Shown here one piece after another: positions 10,593 through 21,559 of a stretch of DNA of 64,000 nt. The translations under genes and the position numbers were made by a program. Within the stretch, counting starts at the first letter, position 1. Each line of letters starts with the position of its first letter. This stretch comes from Nephrocerus scutellatus. Taxonomy: Eukaryota > Arthropoda > Insecta > Diptera > Pipunculidae. The notes below the pieces were generated by a model. That model had not been told where the DNA came from. It saw only the letters and a list, made by a program, of their open reading frames with translations, and searched no databases. The stretch spans positions 45,310,010 through 45,374,009 of the forward strand of contig OX352763.1 of NCBI GenBank assembly GCA_947095585.1. Reading direction: 5' to 3'.

Positions 10593-11852
10593 CATATAAA
10601 TATTTTTAAATATTCAAAAACCCCAAATTTCGAAATGCCACTATCGGGCAATAGTTAAAGTTCGAAATTTTTTTTGTCGGAAATGCTTACAAAAGCCGTG
10701 TTTTTTAATTGAAAATTAGTTCTGTTAGCAATAATTCAATTTTTTCAATTAAACCGAAAGTTAATTTAATATTCTATCAATAAATAATATAAATTGAACT
10801 TTTAACTAAATATTTTAATTAATTGTTAGGAAGAAAATATTAAATTCAATTATATTTTACCTTGTTCTCGATAAAATAATGTTTTTCGATAAAACCATAG
10901 AACTCGGACAACAGAACAATGGGAAATTTTTAAAAGAAATAATTTAGTACATAAATTTTTTCGCGTTCCACTTCAATCAAGTGTAATTTATGTTGAAAAG
11001 ATTTCAATGTTTTGTGTACTGGATATTGAATTGATTTATGCAACCCTTCTCGAAAATTTAGTTTCCTTAATCCTGAACATTTTTATATACTTCGGCTTCA
11101 TGTCGCTTTATTACCGCCTTACGGTGAGCGCTATAACTAAAAAATGGCTTTAGTTATAAACTTTTTGGATTTATTTCCGGCTTTATGCTTATGCGATTGT
11201 TGTTGTAAGCCAAGCTGGATTAGCCAACGCAACGCAGCATTTGTGTTTGCTAAATAAATCAAATGAAAAAGTCGAATCGGTCGAACTTTACTAAACATAA
11301 AAAAGGACAAGTGCACTTGAGTGTTGATGTGTAAAGAAACTTAATTTTAGGTTTGTGTATGGGATTTTTTAATAATTTAAAAATAGATGGCATATAAATT
11401 CAGCAAATCATTTTGTGAACATCGCTTTGCTCCATAAGCGTAGACATCTAGGTATCTATTATCTTTGATAATAACTAGACATCTATGTTCACAAAAATAT
11501 TTTCTGTTTCTGTTTCTTATCGGGTTCGAAAATTACGCGGGGGACATTTTCTATTGTCTCTACTTCAAAATAATAATATACACAAACCTTTTCAAATTTC
11601 GAAAACAAACGAAGAAATAATATGTCATCTGGGCCGATTATGTATCTGTCGTATTTCTACTTTCGACATTTTTGACGACAAATCGAAATCCTCAAAGTCG
11701 TAATTTCGATATATCGCAATAATGTGAGCATGTACGAACAAATTTTTTCGAAGTAAAACTATTGCCCGATAGCGCCATTTCGAATGTATATTTTGTTGTT
11801 CTACTTTTACTTTTTTGGTGTTTTTGAATATTTAAAAATATTTATGTTTTTT
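10593..11852. mobile_element. Non-coding element with about 90-120-bp inverted ends
   Basis: The left end (ATAAATATTTTTAAATATTC near 10598, then a TATCGGGCAATAGTT segment near 10643) is matched in reverse complement by the right end (AACTATTGCCCGATAGCGCC near 11757 to about 11850). The interior, about 1 kb, has only a 72-codon frame (11485-11703) without recognisable motifs. It looks like a non-autonomous TIR transposon. The target-site duplication is not clear. Confidence 0.6.
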
Positions 11853-11908
11853 TTATATAAAACTAATATTTTTATTAATTACATTTAATATTCTATGTAA
11901 GCAACGAA
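11846..11908 (-). repeat. Inverted arm, partner at 5420-5481
   Basis: Reverse complement of the left arm with about two differences. It directly abuts the TIR element that ends near 11852. Confidence 0.65.
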
Positions 11909-12384
11909 GGTTACTTCTACTCAGCCGTAGTTTTTTTATGGGCGTGAATGAAAATTAATTTTTCTTAGACGGAAGTTTGATCAAGTTGTACTTGGTGCAG
12001 TGGTATTTCATATAATTGAGTGATATATCAATAATTTTTTTTGAAAAATTAATTTTTCTAAGAGGTTTGATGGATGTTAGGGGGTTAATTGGTATCATAT
12101 AAAAGGTAATAAAAATACCTGAACGGTTGGTTGAATGGCTCGTGCCATTCACGTGATTGTTATTAGATTAAAAAGTTTAAATATTTTTTTATTTTAGTGA
12201 TTATTTTATAAATAACATTAAAAAATTAAAAATTATTACTTAAAAGCTATTTACGGGTTTGATTTCACACAGTAATAATCGTTTTAACTACATTTATTTC
12301 ACAGTCGAACTCCAAATAGGTTTTCGACTGAAACAACAACAATTCCGTGGAAATTACGACTACTGTATTCCCTCGAAATTAAGG
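11909..12384. other. Intergenic, unassigned
   Basis: AT-rich; a short GAAAAATTAATTTTTC palindrome-like sequence occurs near 12042. No gene is recognised. Confidence 0.4.
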
Positions 12385-12889
12385 GCCAGTCCTTCTATTT
12401 AAGTTTTTTTTTTTGAAATATAAAAGTTTATGAAAAATATTTGAATAAAAGGACTTAAAATATAAGGACCAGTCCTTCTATACAAAAATTCCGATTTAAA
12501 ATTTGATAAGAATAAGTTTAAGTTAATTCGAAATTTTTTTATTCTTTATTCGTTATTTAAATAAATAAAAAAAACTAAATAGTAACAACATATTTCATCA
12601 CAGTTTATTAAAATAAAATCACAAATAATTCATAATATTAAAATATATATGTAGTTTTAAAATAATAAATTTTTATAATTTATATCCAAAATATTCTTGT
12701 GAGCTTACCTTAACCCTCAACTCATAGATAACCTCATCTATTTTGGTAAATTCTTCGATCAGTTCAATTAGTTTTATATCCCATTTTTCTTAAATGGACA
12801 CAGCTCTTACCTCCAATCGAAAGCTTGTGCACTCTCCTCTCAATATGGTAGCTATATCTAACTCCCAATACAGCGAGTCAAAAATTGTG

Positions 12890-13690
12890 TTATTTTTTTA
12901 TAATGTCAACGATTACTGGGCAATATATTTTGATCCAATCTACAACTTCAATACTTTTGGATATCGTACCATTGGTTTTTGGCAATCGCATGATACATCG
13001 GAAGAAACTTGTTTCTGTCTTTTCATCTGATGGAAAGAACCATTCCAAAGGATCCTCATCAAAATAAGATATATTTATAAATGTGGTACCATACTGTTCT
13101 ATCCAGTCATGGATATCCGTTAATGGTGATAGCAACGCTTTTAATGGTGTATGCAAATTATCTATATTAAAACATTCTCTAGGACCAATTCCACAAGTCG
13201 AAAATGCATTCTTTACACTTTCCATCGTTTGTGTTTTAATCCACGCTAAGAACCATTCTAAAACAGCCAAGTATGATGGTTCTTTAGGATTACCTGATTT
13301 TGTTTGCAATTCATTATCTAAAATTGCTCTTGAGATATATTCATCATATTTTGTACTGTAAAATTATTGGAAACTGCGATTCTGTACAACATCGAGTGGC
13401 TGTAAAATACAGCTAAGATTTGCTGGTATCAGAATTATAAAAATATTATTTTTTTCATACTTTTTACTATTGAATAATTTAACATGAGGCCCATTAATGA
13501 TCAATAAGCAGTAATACTGGTTGCTTATAAAACGCAGTTTCTTTTCTTCTTTACGATAATGTTCTTGATGTATTCGTCAAGGATCTGGTCGTTCCACATA
13601 CCGGCAAGAAAACCTTTACTTACCAAAGGTTTGTTCTTAAAATTTGAGAATAATATATGTGGCTGTAAAATTTGGCCAGCCATAAAATAC
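12890..13690 (-). pseudogene. pogo/Tigger-like DDE transposase remnant
   Basis: Read 5'->3' on the minus strand: a segment with PLVSKGFLAGMWNDQILDEY (13525-13680), a degraded LLID..GPHV region near 13470-13510 (where the second catalytic Asp is expected), an ILQPLDV-type segment near 13385-13420, and then an open frame at 13309-12890 (139 codons) with EWFLAWIKTQT and SVKNAFSTCGIGP, typical of the C-terminal part of DDE_1-superfamily transposases. Frames are broken at about 13480 and 13340. The N-terminal DNA-binding domain is not seen; upstream is interrupted by the MITE. Family assignment is moderate; Jerky-type is an alternative. Confidence 0.55.
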
Positions 13691-13822
13691 GCCTTATAGC
13701 TGTATTTTAATTGGAATCCGAATAAGGAATTCGAAACCAAAACCAAATTCCAAAGAAGGAATTCGACAGTGCAATTGTGTTGTAATTCCTTATTCCTCGG
13801 CAAACAAAATACGGCTTATAAC
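13690..13822. mobile_element. MITE with GCCGTATTTT-type inverted ends
   Basis: The left end TTATAGCTGTATTTTAATTG is matched by the right end CGGCAAACAAAATACGGC TTATAA in inverted orientation. The interior has GAATTCG and AATTGTG motifs shared with the copy at 56430-56570. It lies inside the pogo-like transposase, so it is younger than that element. Confidence 0.65.
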
Positions 13823-14120
13823 ATCATACCAATTAAGAGTTCGTTCAAAAAACGAAAGTATAAACATATTTTGTATGATGCTAAACAGATGTCATTGTAA
13901 AGTAACATTAAATTAATTTTATTATAACTATAAATTGAGTTTTATAAAAAACTATTTAAATGATTAAACGAAATATTTTTGATAGTATTAATTTAATAAA
14001 ATAATGGTATTTTAAAAGAAAGCAACCTAAGTTTTTTTGACTAAAATTAAAAAAATATATAATTTTTACGAATAAACGGACCAGTCCTTCTTCTCAAATA
14101 AAAGGACTAGTGGTCCGGTT

Positions 14121-14389
14121 ATTTAAGAATAATCCCGTTTAGTCGACAAAAGTAACGGCATTTCCAACCAAAACCAGTTCTCAAGGTTTATATGCAACAA
14201 CAATGGACTTTTTTCTATGGATTCTCTGCGAAGTAAGGCAACGACGTCAGGAACATCGTCGGACGTCGACATAATATGAATTCTACAATGTATATTAGCG
14301 TTCGTTGCCAACAAAAAAATTAATTTAATTCACAAATTATCTGTTCTTATATTATTTATATACCTATGCTTTTACATCATCATATTTGG
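14121..14389. other. Intergenic, unassigned
   Basis: No feature is recognised. The 63-codon minus frame at 14123-14314 has no known motif. Confidence 0.35.
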
Positions 14390-15185
14390 CTCTACAACCG
14401 GTGTCCGGTCCTGGCCTCCCGCAAAAAATCTCTCCACCGATCCCAATTTTGAGCCGATGGACTTTCCGAGCAGGATCATTTTCGCCCATACGAGCTAGGT
14501 GACCACCGGAGCCTACCGAAGCCTACCGAGCTTAATTCTCTTCACGATGCCGACATCGCGGTAACGCTCGTAGATCTTATCTCAGGAATCGTTCTTCCTC
14601 ACATACGGTGCCAACATCTCTCCGTAAGACTTTTCTCTCGAACGCGGCTAAGAGGTCAGAATGCTTTTTGCTAACCACCCAAGTCTCGGATCAATATGTA
14701 AGTACTAGTATGGCCATTGTCTTATATACCAACAGCGTGGATGTAATGGGTAAATTCCTGGATTTGATGAGTCTTGACAGACTATAGTAGGGTTTGTTAG
14801 CTTTAAGCAACCGTGCGCATTTTTCTGGCTCCATGCTGTTATCGGCTGCTACAGTTGACCCGAGATAGTTAGAGCATTGCAATACTTTAAATTCGCGCTC
14901 CACTATTTGATTTGAGGTACCAATGTTGGATATTCTACTCGCAGACGTGGCCACCATGTACTTTGTTTTGCTCTCATTTATGTGCAGCCCCAGATTTCGT
15001 GCCACCTACTCGATCTGGATGAAAGCTTCCTGTACAGCTCTTCGGTTTCTACCGACGATATCAATATCATCTGCGTGCCTATAGAGGATTGTTCCTCTCG
15101 CCGTCAGAGTCTCGGATCACTTTCTTCAACGCCAGATTGAAGAGGACGCAGGCCAGTCCATCCCCTTGTCGGAGCCCCTTATAGA
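14390..15185 (-). pseudogene. LINE reverse transcriptase, C-terminal fragment
   Basis: On the minus strand, from the gypsy junction: GLRQGDGLA near 15150-15180, a degenerate ADDIDIVGR (second catalytic motif, first residue His rather than Tyr) near 15050-15075, then the thumb frame at 15005-14691 (HINESKTKYM, SNYLGSTV, LLVYKTMAIL). The remaining C-terminus decays to about 14390. It is of the RTE-like group common in insect genomes. There is no endonuclease and no palm 5' half; the boundary with the gypsy integrase at about 15185 is sharp. Confidence 0.7.
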
Positions 15186-15189
15186 CCAT

Positions 15190-17148
15190 TTATAGATTCA
15201 TTTTACATCTGGGACTTTGTTGAATCCGATATACGACATCATTAATCCTCTTAATGATCTTAAATGGTCCTTTCCAACTCTGCTGTAGTTTTGGAGATTT
15301 ACCTTTTCTTCTCTTGGGATCGTAAAGCCAGACCAAATCTCCTTCCTGAAATCCACCACAGTTTTCTCGCAGGTCATATCGCGTTTTCATCTGGTTGCTG
15401 GCATCCGCTATGTTGCTCCTTACTGCAGCATGAACAGCGATCATCCTCTGCCTTAGATCACTAACATAGTTCTCCTTTGTTGTCGGCTCTACGAGTGGTG
15501 ATCCAAATTTGATGTCGCATGGTGGAAGAAGTTCTCTACCAAATACAATCATAGCTGGAGAGCTTTTAGTTGTGTTGTGGACAGCACTACGATAACCCAA
15601 CATAAACAACGGTATACAACGATCCCATACATCTTGGTTGGCATTAAATTCTTTTCGCAGATGCTCTTCCAACGTCCTGTTGAACCTTTCGACCATTTCT
15701 GACTGTGATGTAACGGACTAGTCCTCGTTTTCTTGATGTTGAGTACTTGGCACAGCTCTTGAAAGACTAGCGATTCAAAATTCCGCCGTTGATCGGAATG
15801 TAGTTCCAGTGGTACGCCAAATCTGCAGATCCAATAGTCCACGAATGCCCTAGCCACCATGCTACCTTCCTGGTTTGCGATGGGATATGCTTCTGCCAAT
15901 TTACTGAAGTAATCAATGCACACGAGTATATAGCGATTTCCATCTCTTGTTTCTGGGAATGGACCAGCTATGTCCATTGCCACCCGCTCAAATTGAGCTC
16001 CAACATTGTACTGTTGCATTTTTCCTCTAGTTTTTGGTTGCGGTCCTTTGCTTGCTGCGCACATGTCACACGTTCGACACCAGTCTTCCACATCTCTACG
16101 GCAATTGACTTAATAGAAGCGATTCCTTACTTTATCTAGCATCTTATTAACGCCCAAACGCTCTCCTGATGTACCTCTATGTAATTCTTCCAGGACTTCT
16201 CTGACTCGGTTTGTTGGTAGCACAATCTGCGATTTTGTGATTTGACCATCAGCCGATTCCCATTGACTTACCAGTAGTCCATCTTCCAATTTCAATGACT
16301 GCCATTGAGCCCAGTAACTTTTCACTGCAGGACTTGCTGTTGCAATCTCGTGCTACTCCGGTCTTTCACCTTGCTCCATCCATTGAAATATTGGACCAAT
16401 CGAATCATCGCGCACTTGTTCCTTCCTTAGCTGCTCTTTTGTCAAGCGATCTTCGACTTGTAGTCTTATTTGTGCAACTACTTCGGAGCACTTCTTGTTT
16501 TCTTGCCTTGTACAGTGTTTGCATTGGGATGCACAAGGTCTTCTTGATAACCCGTCAGCATTAATGTGCAGCATTCCTTTTCGATGTTCTGTTCTGAAAA
16601 TGTGTATGCCTGAAGTCGTTCAATCCATCTGGCCACTTGACCCTCTGGTTCCCTAAACGGCATTAACCACTTGAGTGCAGCATGGTCAGTTCGAAGAAAA
16701 AAATCCTGACCGTATAGGTGGAATTTTGTGGAAGTGTTTGACGCTATCGACAACAGCTAGCAATTCCCTTCGCGTCACGCAGTAATTCTTCTCGGGATTG
16801 GAAAGCAAACGGCTGTAGTACGCTACTACACGCTCCTTTCCTTCTTGATTCTGCGATAGAACCGCATTGCTTGCGCCAGTGTCCAGGATGAAGAATTCTC
16901 CTGCCTGTTCTGCCAAAATTGGAGAACTACACAGCCTTCCCTTCAGCAAATGATTATTGCTGCTCACTCGACCATTGGAACTTTTGGTTCTTCTCAGTAA
17001 GGCGATGGAGGCTTCGTGCAACATCTGCGAAGTTAGGCACAAACCGTCGATAGTATGAGCATAGCCCCAGACAACTTCGCAGATCATGTAAATTCCTTGG
17101 TACCGGCCATTGGTTAACAGCTTCCAACTTCTTGGGATCCGTGCGCAC
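15190..17148 (-). pseudogene. Ty3/gypsy pol: RNase H and integrase
   Basis: Minus strand. RNase H-type segments at 17087-16478 (FFILDTGASNAVLSQ, ACYSRxLSNPEKNYCVTRREL-like, FLRTDHAALKWLM). An integrase zinc-binding region is split between 16325-16110 (HRGTSGERLGVNK, where the usual second His is replaced) and CRTCDMC near 16070. The integrase core at 16091-15549 has MDIAGPF (Asp 1) and LHSDQRRNFES (Asp 2); the catalytic Glu lies in the next frame at about 15694 (MVERFNRTLEEH). The C-terminal chromo-like/GKSPKLQQSWKGPF segment ends at a stop at 15190. Stops and frameshifts near 16100, 16350 and 15700 make it inactive. No LTRs are seen. Confidence 0.8.
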
Positions 17149-17866
17149 TCCTTGAATGGTTCGCGTGAATTAATGAATTTGACTATTCTGTCTAATATTC
17201 AAATCATTCTTGATTGGGGCATTTCTAATAGAGTAGAATTTAACCCAAATAAATTCCAGTCTTGCCTTTTTTCTCAGAAGACAACTCAACATTATGTTCC
17301 ACCTGTTATTAATGGTACCCCTATTGAGAGATCTGATTCACTTAAGTTGTTAGGTTTAAAAGTATCAAGTGATCTTTCCTGGAAAGATCACTCCGTCTGA
17401 AGTATTAAGATTATATAAATCTTATGTTAGACCAATTTTAGTATTTAATTCATATGTGTGGGGTGGGGCTCCGAAATCGCATTTGGTTCATCTTGATGGA
17501 ATTCAGAATAGAGTTATCCGTTTTATAAACGATGTAACCATTACTTCGTCTCTTGATACTTTGGAGCACAGACGAAATGTAGGAGCTTTATCTGTTTTCT
17601 ACAAATTTTACAACGGTAAATGTTCTTTAGAAACCTGTTCTCTAGTTCCAGGTCCTTTTCTCAGTAACGTAAACACTCGTTTAAGGTCCAATCAACATAG
17701 ATTTGCCTTAAAACTTTTTTCATGTAGAACCCAACACTTTAAATCCTCCTTTTTTCCGAGTGTCTCTTCGATGTGGAATCAATTGGTCGAGCCCGTGTTT
17801 CCCGAATCTTATAATCTGCAGCCCTTCAAATTAGCCGTTAACAACTTCTTGAAGGATGATGGATAG
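17149..17866 (+). pseudogene. Jockey-like LINE 3' segment inside gypsy pol (copy 1)
   Basis: Two overlapping frames (17110-17400 and 17369-17866) encode the thumb and C-terminal region of a jockey-superfamily LINE (NGTPIERSDSLKLLGLKVSSD; then a frame shift; YKSYVRPILVFNSYVWGGAP). It is nearly identical to 18970-19687 at a constant offset of 1,821 bases. It has no poly-A and no UTR: it stops exactly at the end of the coding frame and joins gypsy sequence that is duplicated on both sides. See the findings for the likely origin. Confidence 0.85.
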
Positions 17867-18740
17867 CAATTCCCTTCGCGTCACGCAGTAATTCTTCTCG
17901 GGATTGGAAGGCAAACGGCTGTAGTACGCTACTACACGCTCCTTTCCTTCTTGATTCTGCGATAGAACCGCATTGCTTGCGTCAGTGTCCAGGATGAAGA
18001 ATTCTCCTGCCTGTTCTGCCAAAATTGGAGAACTACACAGCCTTCCCTTCAGCAAATGATTATTGCTGCTCACTCGACGATGGAGGCTTCGTGCAACATC
18101 TGCGAAGTTAGGCACAAACCGTCGATAGTATGAGCATAGCCCCAGACAACTTCGCAGATCATGTAAATTCCTTGGTACCGGCCATTGGTTAACAGCTTCC
18201 AACTTCTTTGGATCCGTGCGCACTCCTTGACTGGATACAATGTGGTCCAAATAATTAATTTCATTTTTGAAAAGGCTACTTTTCGGCGGACTCAACTTTA
18301 ATCCTGCAGCTTTAATGGTTTCCAGAACTTGCCGAAGATTATTCACATGCTAATTAAATGTGCGACCAAAAACAATGATATCATCCAAATAGACTAGACA
18401 TGTCCTTCAGCTAAGGCCTGGCGCAAAACATGTTTCATCAACCGCTCGAACGTAGCAGGAGCATTGCATAAACCAAACGGCATTACAGAAAATTGATACA
18501 AGCCGTTTCATGCAGTAAATGCTGTCTTCTCCTTGTCGTTGTCATGAATTGCTACCTGCCAGTATCCGCTTTTCAGATCCAATGTACTGAAGATTCTGGC
18601 TCCTGATAAGGTGTCCAACGTGTCGTCTATACGTGGTAATGGATAACTATCCTTCTTGGTGACATCGTTCATTTTCCGATAGTCCACATAAAGTCTCGTT
18701 GAACCATCTTTCTTTTGAACAAGTACCACAGGTACTTTCC
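17867..18740 (-). pseudogene. Ty3/gypsy reverse transcriptase plus second RNase H copy
   Basis: Minus strand. The RT palm at 18729-18508 ([32 protein letters not shown] with the first catalytic Asp) and YLDDIIVFG at about 18371-18397, followed by the connection (NNLRQVLETIKAAGLKL). The RNase H start at 18233-17867 repeats 17148-16757 but lacks 30 bases that the other copy keeps near 17009-17038. Gag, protease and the RT fingers are missing: the element is cut near 18740 by a LINE. Confidence 0.8.
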
Positions 18741-19725
18741 CAAAATAAGAACCTCCGTTTAATAAGATGTATCGAGATCCTTAAATACTTCAGAAAGTCG
18801 GATGAGCAAGATCAGATTATACGTAACTACCACGATCGCTCAAATCATAGAGGTATAACCAAGGGTCAAGGGTCACGCTCTTCTTGATATATATTAACAA
18901 CCTGTTGTCTTCTACAACCTGTGATATCCATTCATTTGCTGATGATACCATACTAAAGAATGCAATTCTCGCTTGAATGGTTCGCGTGAATTAATGAATT
19001 TGACTATTCTGTCTAATATTCAAATCATTCTTGATTGGGGCATTTCTAATAGAGTAGAATTTAACCCAAATAAATTCCAGTCTTGTCTTTTTTCTCAGAA
19101 GACAACTCAACATTATGTTCCACCTGTTATTAATGGTACCCCTATTGAGAGATCTGATTCACTTAAGTTGTTAGGTTTAAAAGTATCAAGTGATCTTTCC
19201 TGGAAAGATCACTCCCTCTGAAGTATTAAGATTATATAAATCTTATGTTAGACCAATTTTAGTATTTAATTCATATGTGTGGGGTGGGGCTCCGAGATCG
19301 CATTTGGTCCATCTTGATGGAATTCAGAATAGAGTTATCCGTTTTATAAACGATGTAACCATTACTTCGTCTCTTGATACTTTGGAGCACAGACGAAATG
19401 TAGGAGCTTTATCTGTTTTCTACAAATTTTACAACGGTAAATGTTCTTTAGAAACCTGTTCTCTAGTTCCAGGTCCTTTTCTCAGTAACGTAAACACTCG
19501 TTTAAGGTCCAATCAACATAGATTTGCCTTAAAACTTTTTTCATGTAGAACCCAACACTTTAAATCCTCCTTTTTTCCGAGTGTCTCTTCGATGTGGAAT
19601 CAATTGGTCGAGCCCGTGTTTCCCGAATCTTATAATCTGCAGCCCTTCAAATTAGCCGTTAACAACTTCTTGAAGGATGATGGATAAAGTATTCTTAAGT
19701 TGTTAATTAATATATAAAAAAAAAA
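18741..19725 (+). pseudogene. Jockey-like LINE 3' end (copy 2, probable source)
   Basis: Longer than copy 1. It begins in degraded RT with a LFLIYINxL segment near 18876-18905 and SFADDTIL (catalytic motif) at about 18932-18955, then the same two frames as copy 1 (18973-19221 and 19190-19687) and a 3' tail TAATATATAAAAAAAAAA near 19710. Frame breaks lie near 18860, 18970 and 19210. The 3' UTR and A-rich tail are present, as expected for a normal retrotransposed LINE. Confidence 0.8.
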
Positions 19726-19827
19726 ATTGTTTATCAGGATTTTTTTCATTATTTTTATAATTTGTAATATTTTCTTGGTTAAGGTTTTTTGTAGATTTCC
19801 CTGAACATGATTCATTGATAAAAGTAT

Positions 19828-20735
19828 TTGGACTCGCGTCGTTTTAAATTCGTGTTCGTTTTTCGTATTGCTTTTTCAATGAATCAGAGAGAAAATAAAG
19901 TGAAACCGGCTACAAACGTGAGGAATGTGATATATTGTAAGTCACATTCCTTCCATTTTTATTGTATTTTGACTTTTAATAAAGGGCTTAGCCCAACTCC
20001 TCTTAAACCCTTAGAAATCCTGCACTTGGACATAAATACCATAAATAACAACCAAAAACTTACAATTATAGACAAGTTTTCCAGATTTGCATATGGATAC
20101 TCTCTCAATTGCAGAGAAAGTGTAACCATACATAAACACGTTAAACATTGCATAAGCCTTTTCGGTGTTCCCCAAATGATTATATGCGATCAAGGTTCCG
20201 AATTCAACGCGAACATATTCCAAGACTATTGTAAACAACACAAAATTACCCTCCATATCACTTCCTTCCAACAAACTCCTAGTAAAAAGTAAATCTAGTA
20301 AAAAAGTAAAAAGTATACAAAAAGATAGGAAGAAAAACTAAACATTGAACACATTGAACACGAAGAAATTTTATCAGAAACCCTCATAACTTATAATAAC
20401 GCTATACATTCTGTTACGAAACACACCACACACCGTAGACCATACAAATTTCTCAAAACACTTAATTCTCCAACGAACATGAGTACCTTCTGAATTTATT
20501 AGTAATATATATTAGTAATATCTACCCTAAAAATACAGAAAAAGTTGATACCATAGCAAAAACAAGGACTGACAAACTAAACAATAACAGGGAAAAACCT
20601 GAAGACTTAGAAGCTGAAGACACAATTTTTCGCAGAGAGTCTAGACGAAATAAACTCACGCCTAGATTTTCTAAGCAAAAAGTAAAACAAAATAATAAAT
20701 TTGCAATAATTACCCAGAACAAAAAAACTACATAA
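19828..20735 (+). pseudogene. Endogenous-retrovirus-like (gypsy clade) integrase remnant
   Basis: The frame at 19828-20292 contains an integrase core with the first Asp in the HLDIN context (about 20027) and the second in CDQGSEF (about 20186). The Glu region and the rest are broken by stops; a C-terminal basic segment (RRNKLTPRF near 20640-20670) typical of the gypsy/17.6/ZAM group follows, ending near 20735. In the live family this enzyme inserts proviral cDNA. Protease and RT are absent on the left, where LINE sequence abuts. The copy is an inactive fragment of an insect errantivirus-like element. Confidence 0.65.
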
Positions 20736-20786
20736 AAGTAGAATTAGACGGGAGACAAAACAATAGAAACTATTTCTGAAATATTT

Positions 20787-20825
20787 ATCTATCTATATAT
20801 CTATCTATTTATCTATCTATCTACC
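20787..20825 (+). repeat. (CTAT)n microsatellite
   Basis: Imperfect TATC/CTAT tetranucleotide tract. Confidence 0.85.
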
Positions 20826-20929
20826 ATCCCCTCCTTTCTCTATCTCAACTTTGAAACGTAGTATGTAAAGCATTAATCTCATAACAATTTGATGAGAAAT
20901 TAGTGCATTTGAAGAATATCTCCTATCCA

Positions 20930-21500
20930 AGGCATATGGATAGAGATTATTCAATAAAAAATTCAGAATACTTAACCAAGGAATATGGTTATTATTCAAA
21001 TACAATTATAAAAGGGGAAACAAAAAAAAATCAGAATACTTAACCAAGAAATATTGTTATTATTCGAATATAATTATAAAAGGGGAAACAAAAAATAATA
21101 AAAAAAATCAGAATACTTAACCAAGGAATATGGTTATTATTCAAATATAATTAAAAAAAGGGAAGGGGAAATAAAAAAAATATCAGAATAATTAACCAAG
21201 AAATATGGTTATTATTCAATTATAATAATAATAAAAATCTGAATACTTAACCAAGGAATATGGTTATTATTCAAATATAATTATAAAAGAAAAAAATAAT
21301 AATAATAATAATAATAAAAATCAGAATACCTAACCAAGGAATATGGTTTTTATTCAAATATAATTAAAAAAAGGGAAGGGGAAACAAAAACAAATCAGAA
21401 TACTTAACCAAGGAATATGGTTATTATTCAATTTTAATAAAAAAAAAATACTGAATTATTAACCAAGGAATATGGTTATTATTCAAATATAATTACAAAA
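20930..21500 (+). repeat. AT-rich minisatellite between integrase and env-like region
   Basis: Eight units built on TTAACCAAGGAATATGGTTATTATTCAA, described here by its anchor TTAACCAAG at about 20972, 21038, 21115, 21190, 21247, 21330, 21405 and 21458. Spacing varies (53 to 83 bases) because A-rich and (AAT)n linkers differ. It lies where an errantivirus would have the pol-env junction. Confidence 0.85.
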
Positions 21501-21559
21501 GAAAAGCTATTTTAACTTTACCAATATTTTAGATTTAAGTTAGAAATAAGTTGCACAAA

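Larger units (their letters stand above)
12385..14120 (-). mobile_element. Decayed pogo/Tigger-like DNA transposon
   Basis: Outer motifs GGCCAGTCCTTCTATTT near 12382 and the inverted AAATAAAAGGACTAGTGGTCC-type sequence near 14097 (key part AAGGACT) look like degenerate terminal inverted repeats; extra GGACCAGTCCTTCT copies lie just inside at about 12466 and 14079. The transposase remnant lies between them on the minus strand. A MITE is inserted at 13690-13822. The ends are approximate because the TIRs are diverged. Confidence 0.5.
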
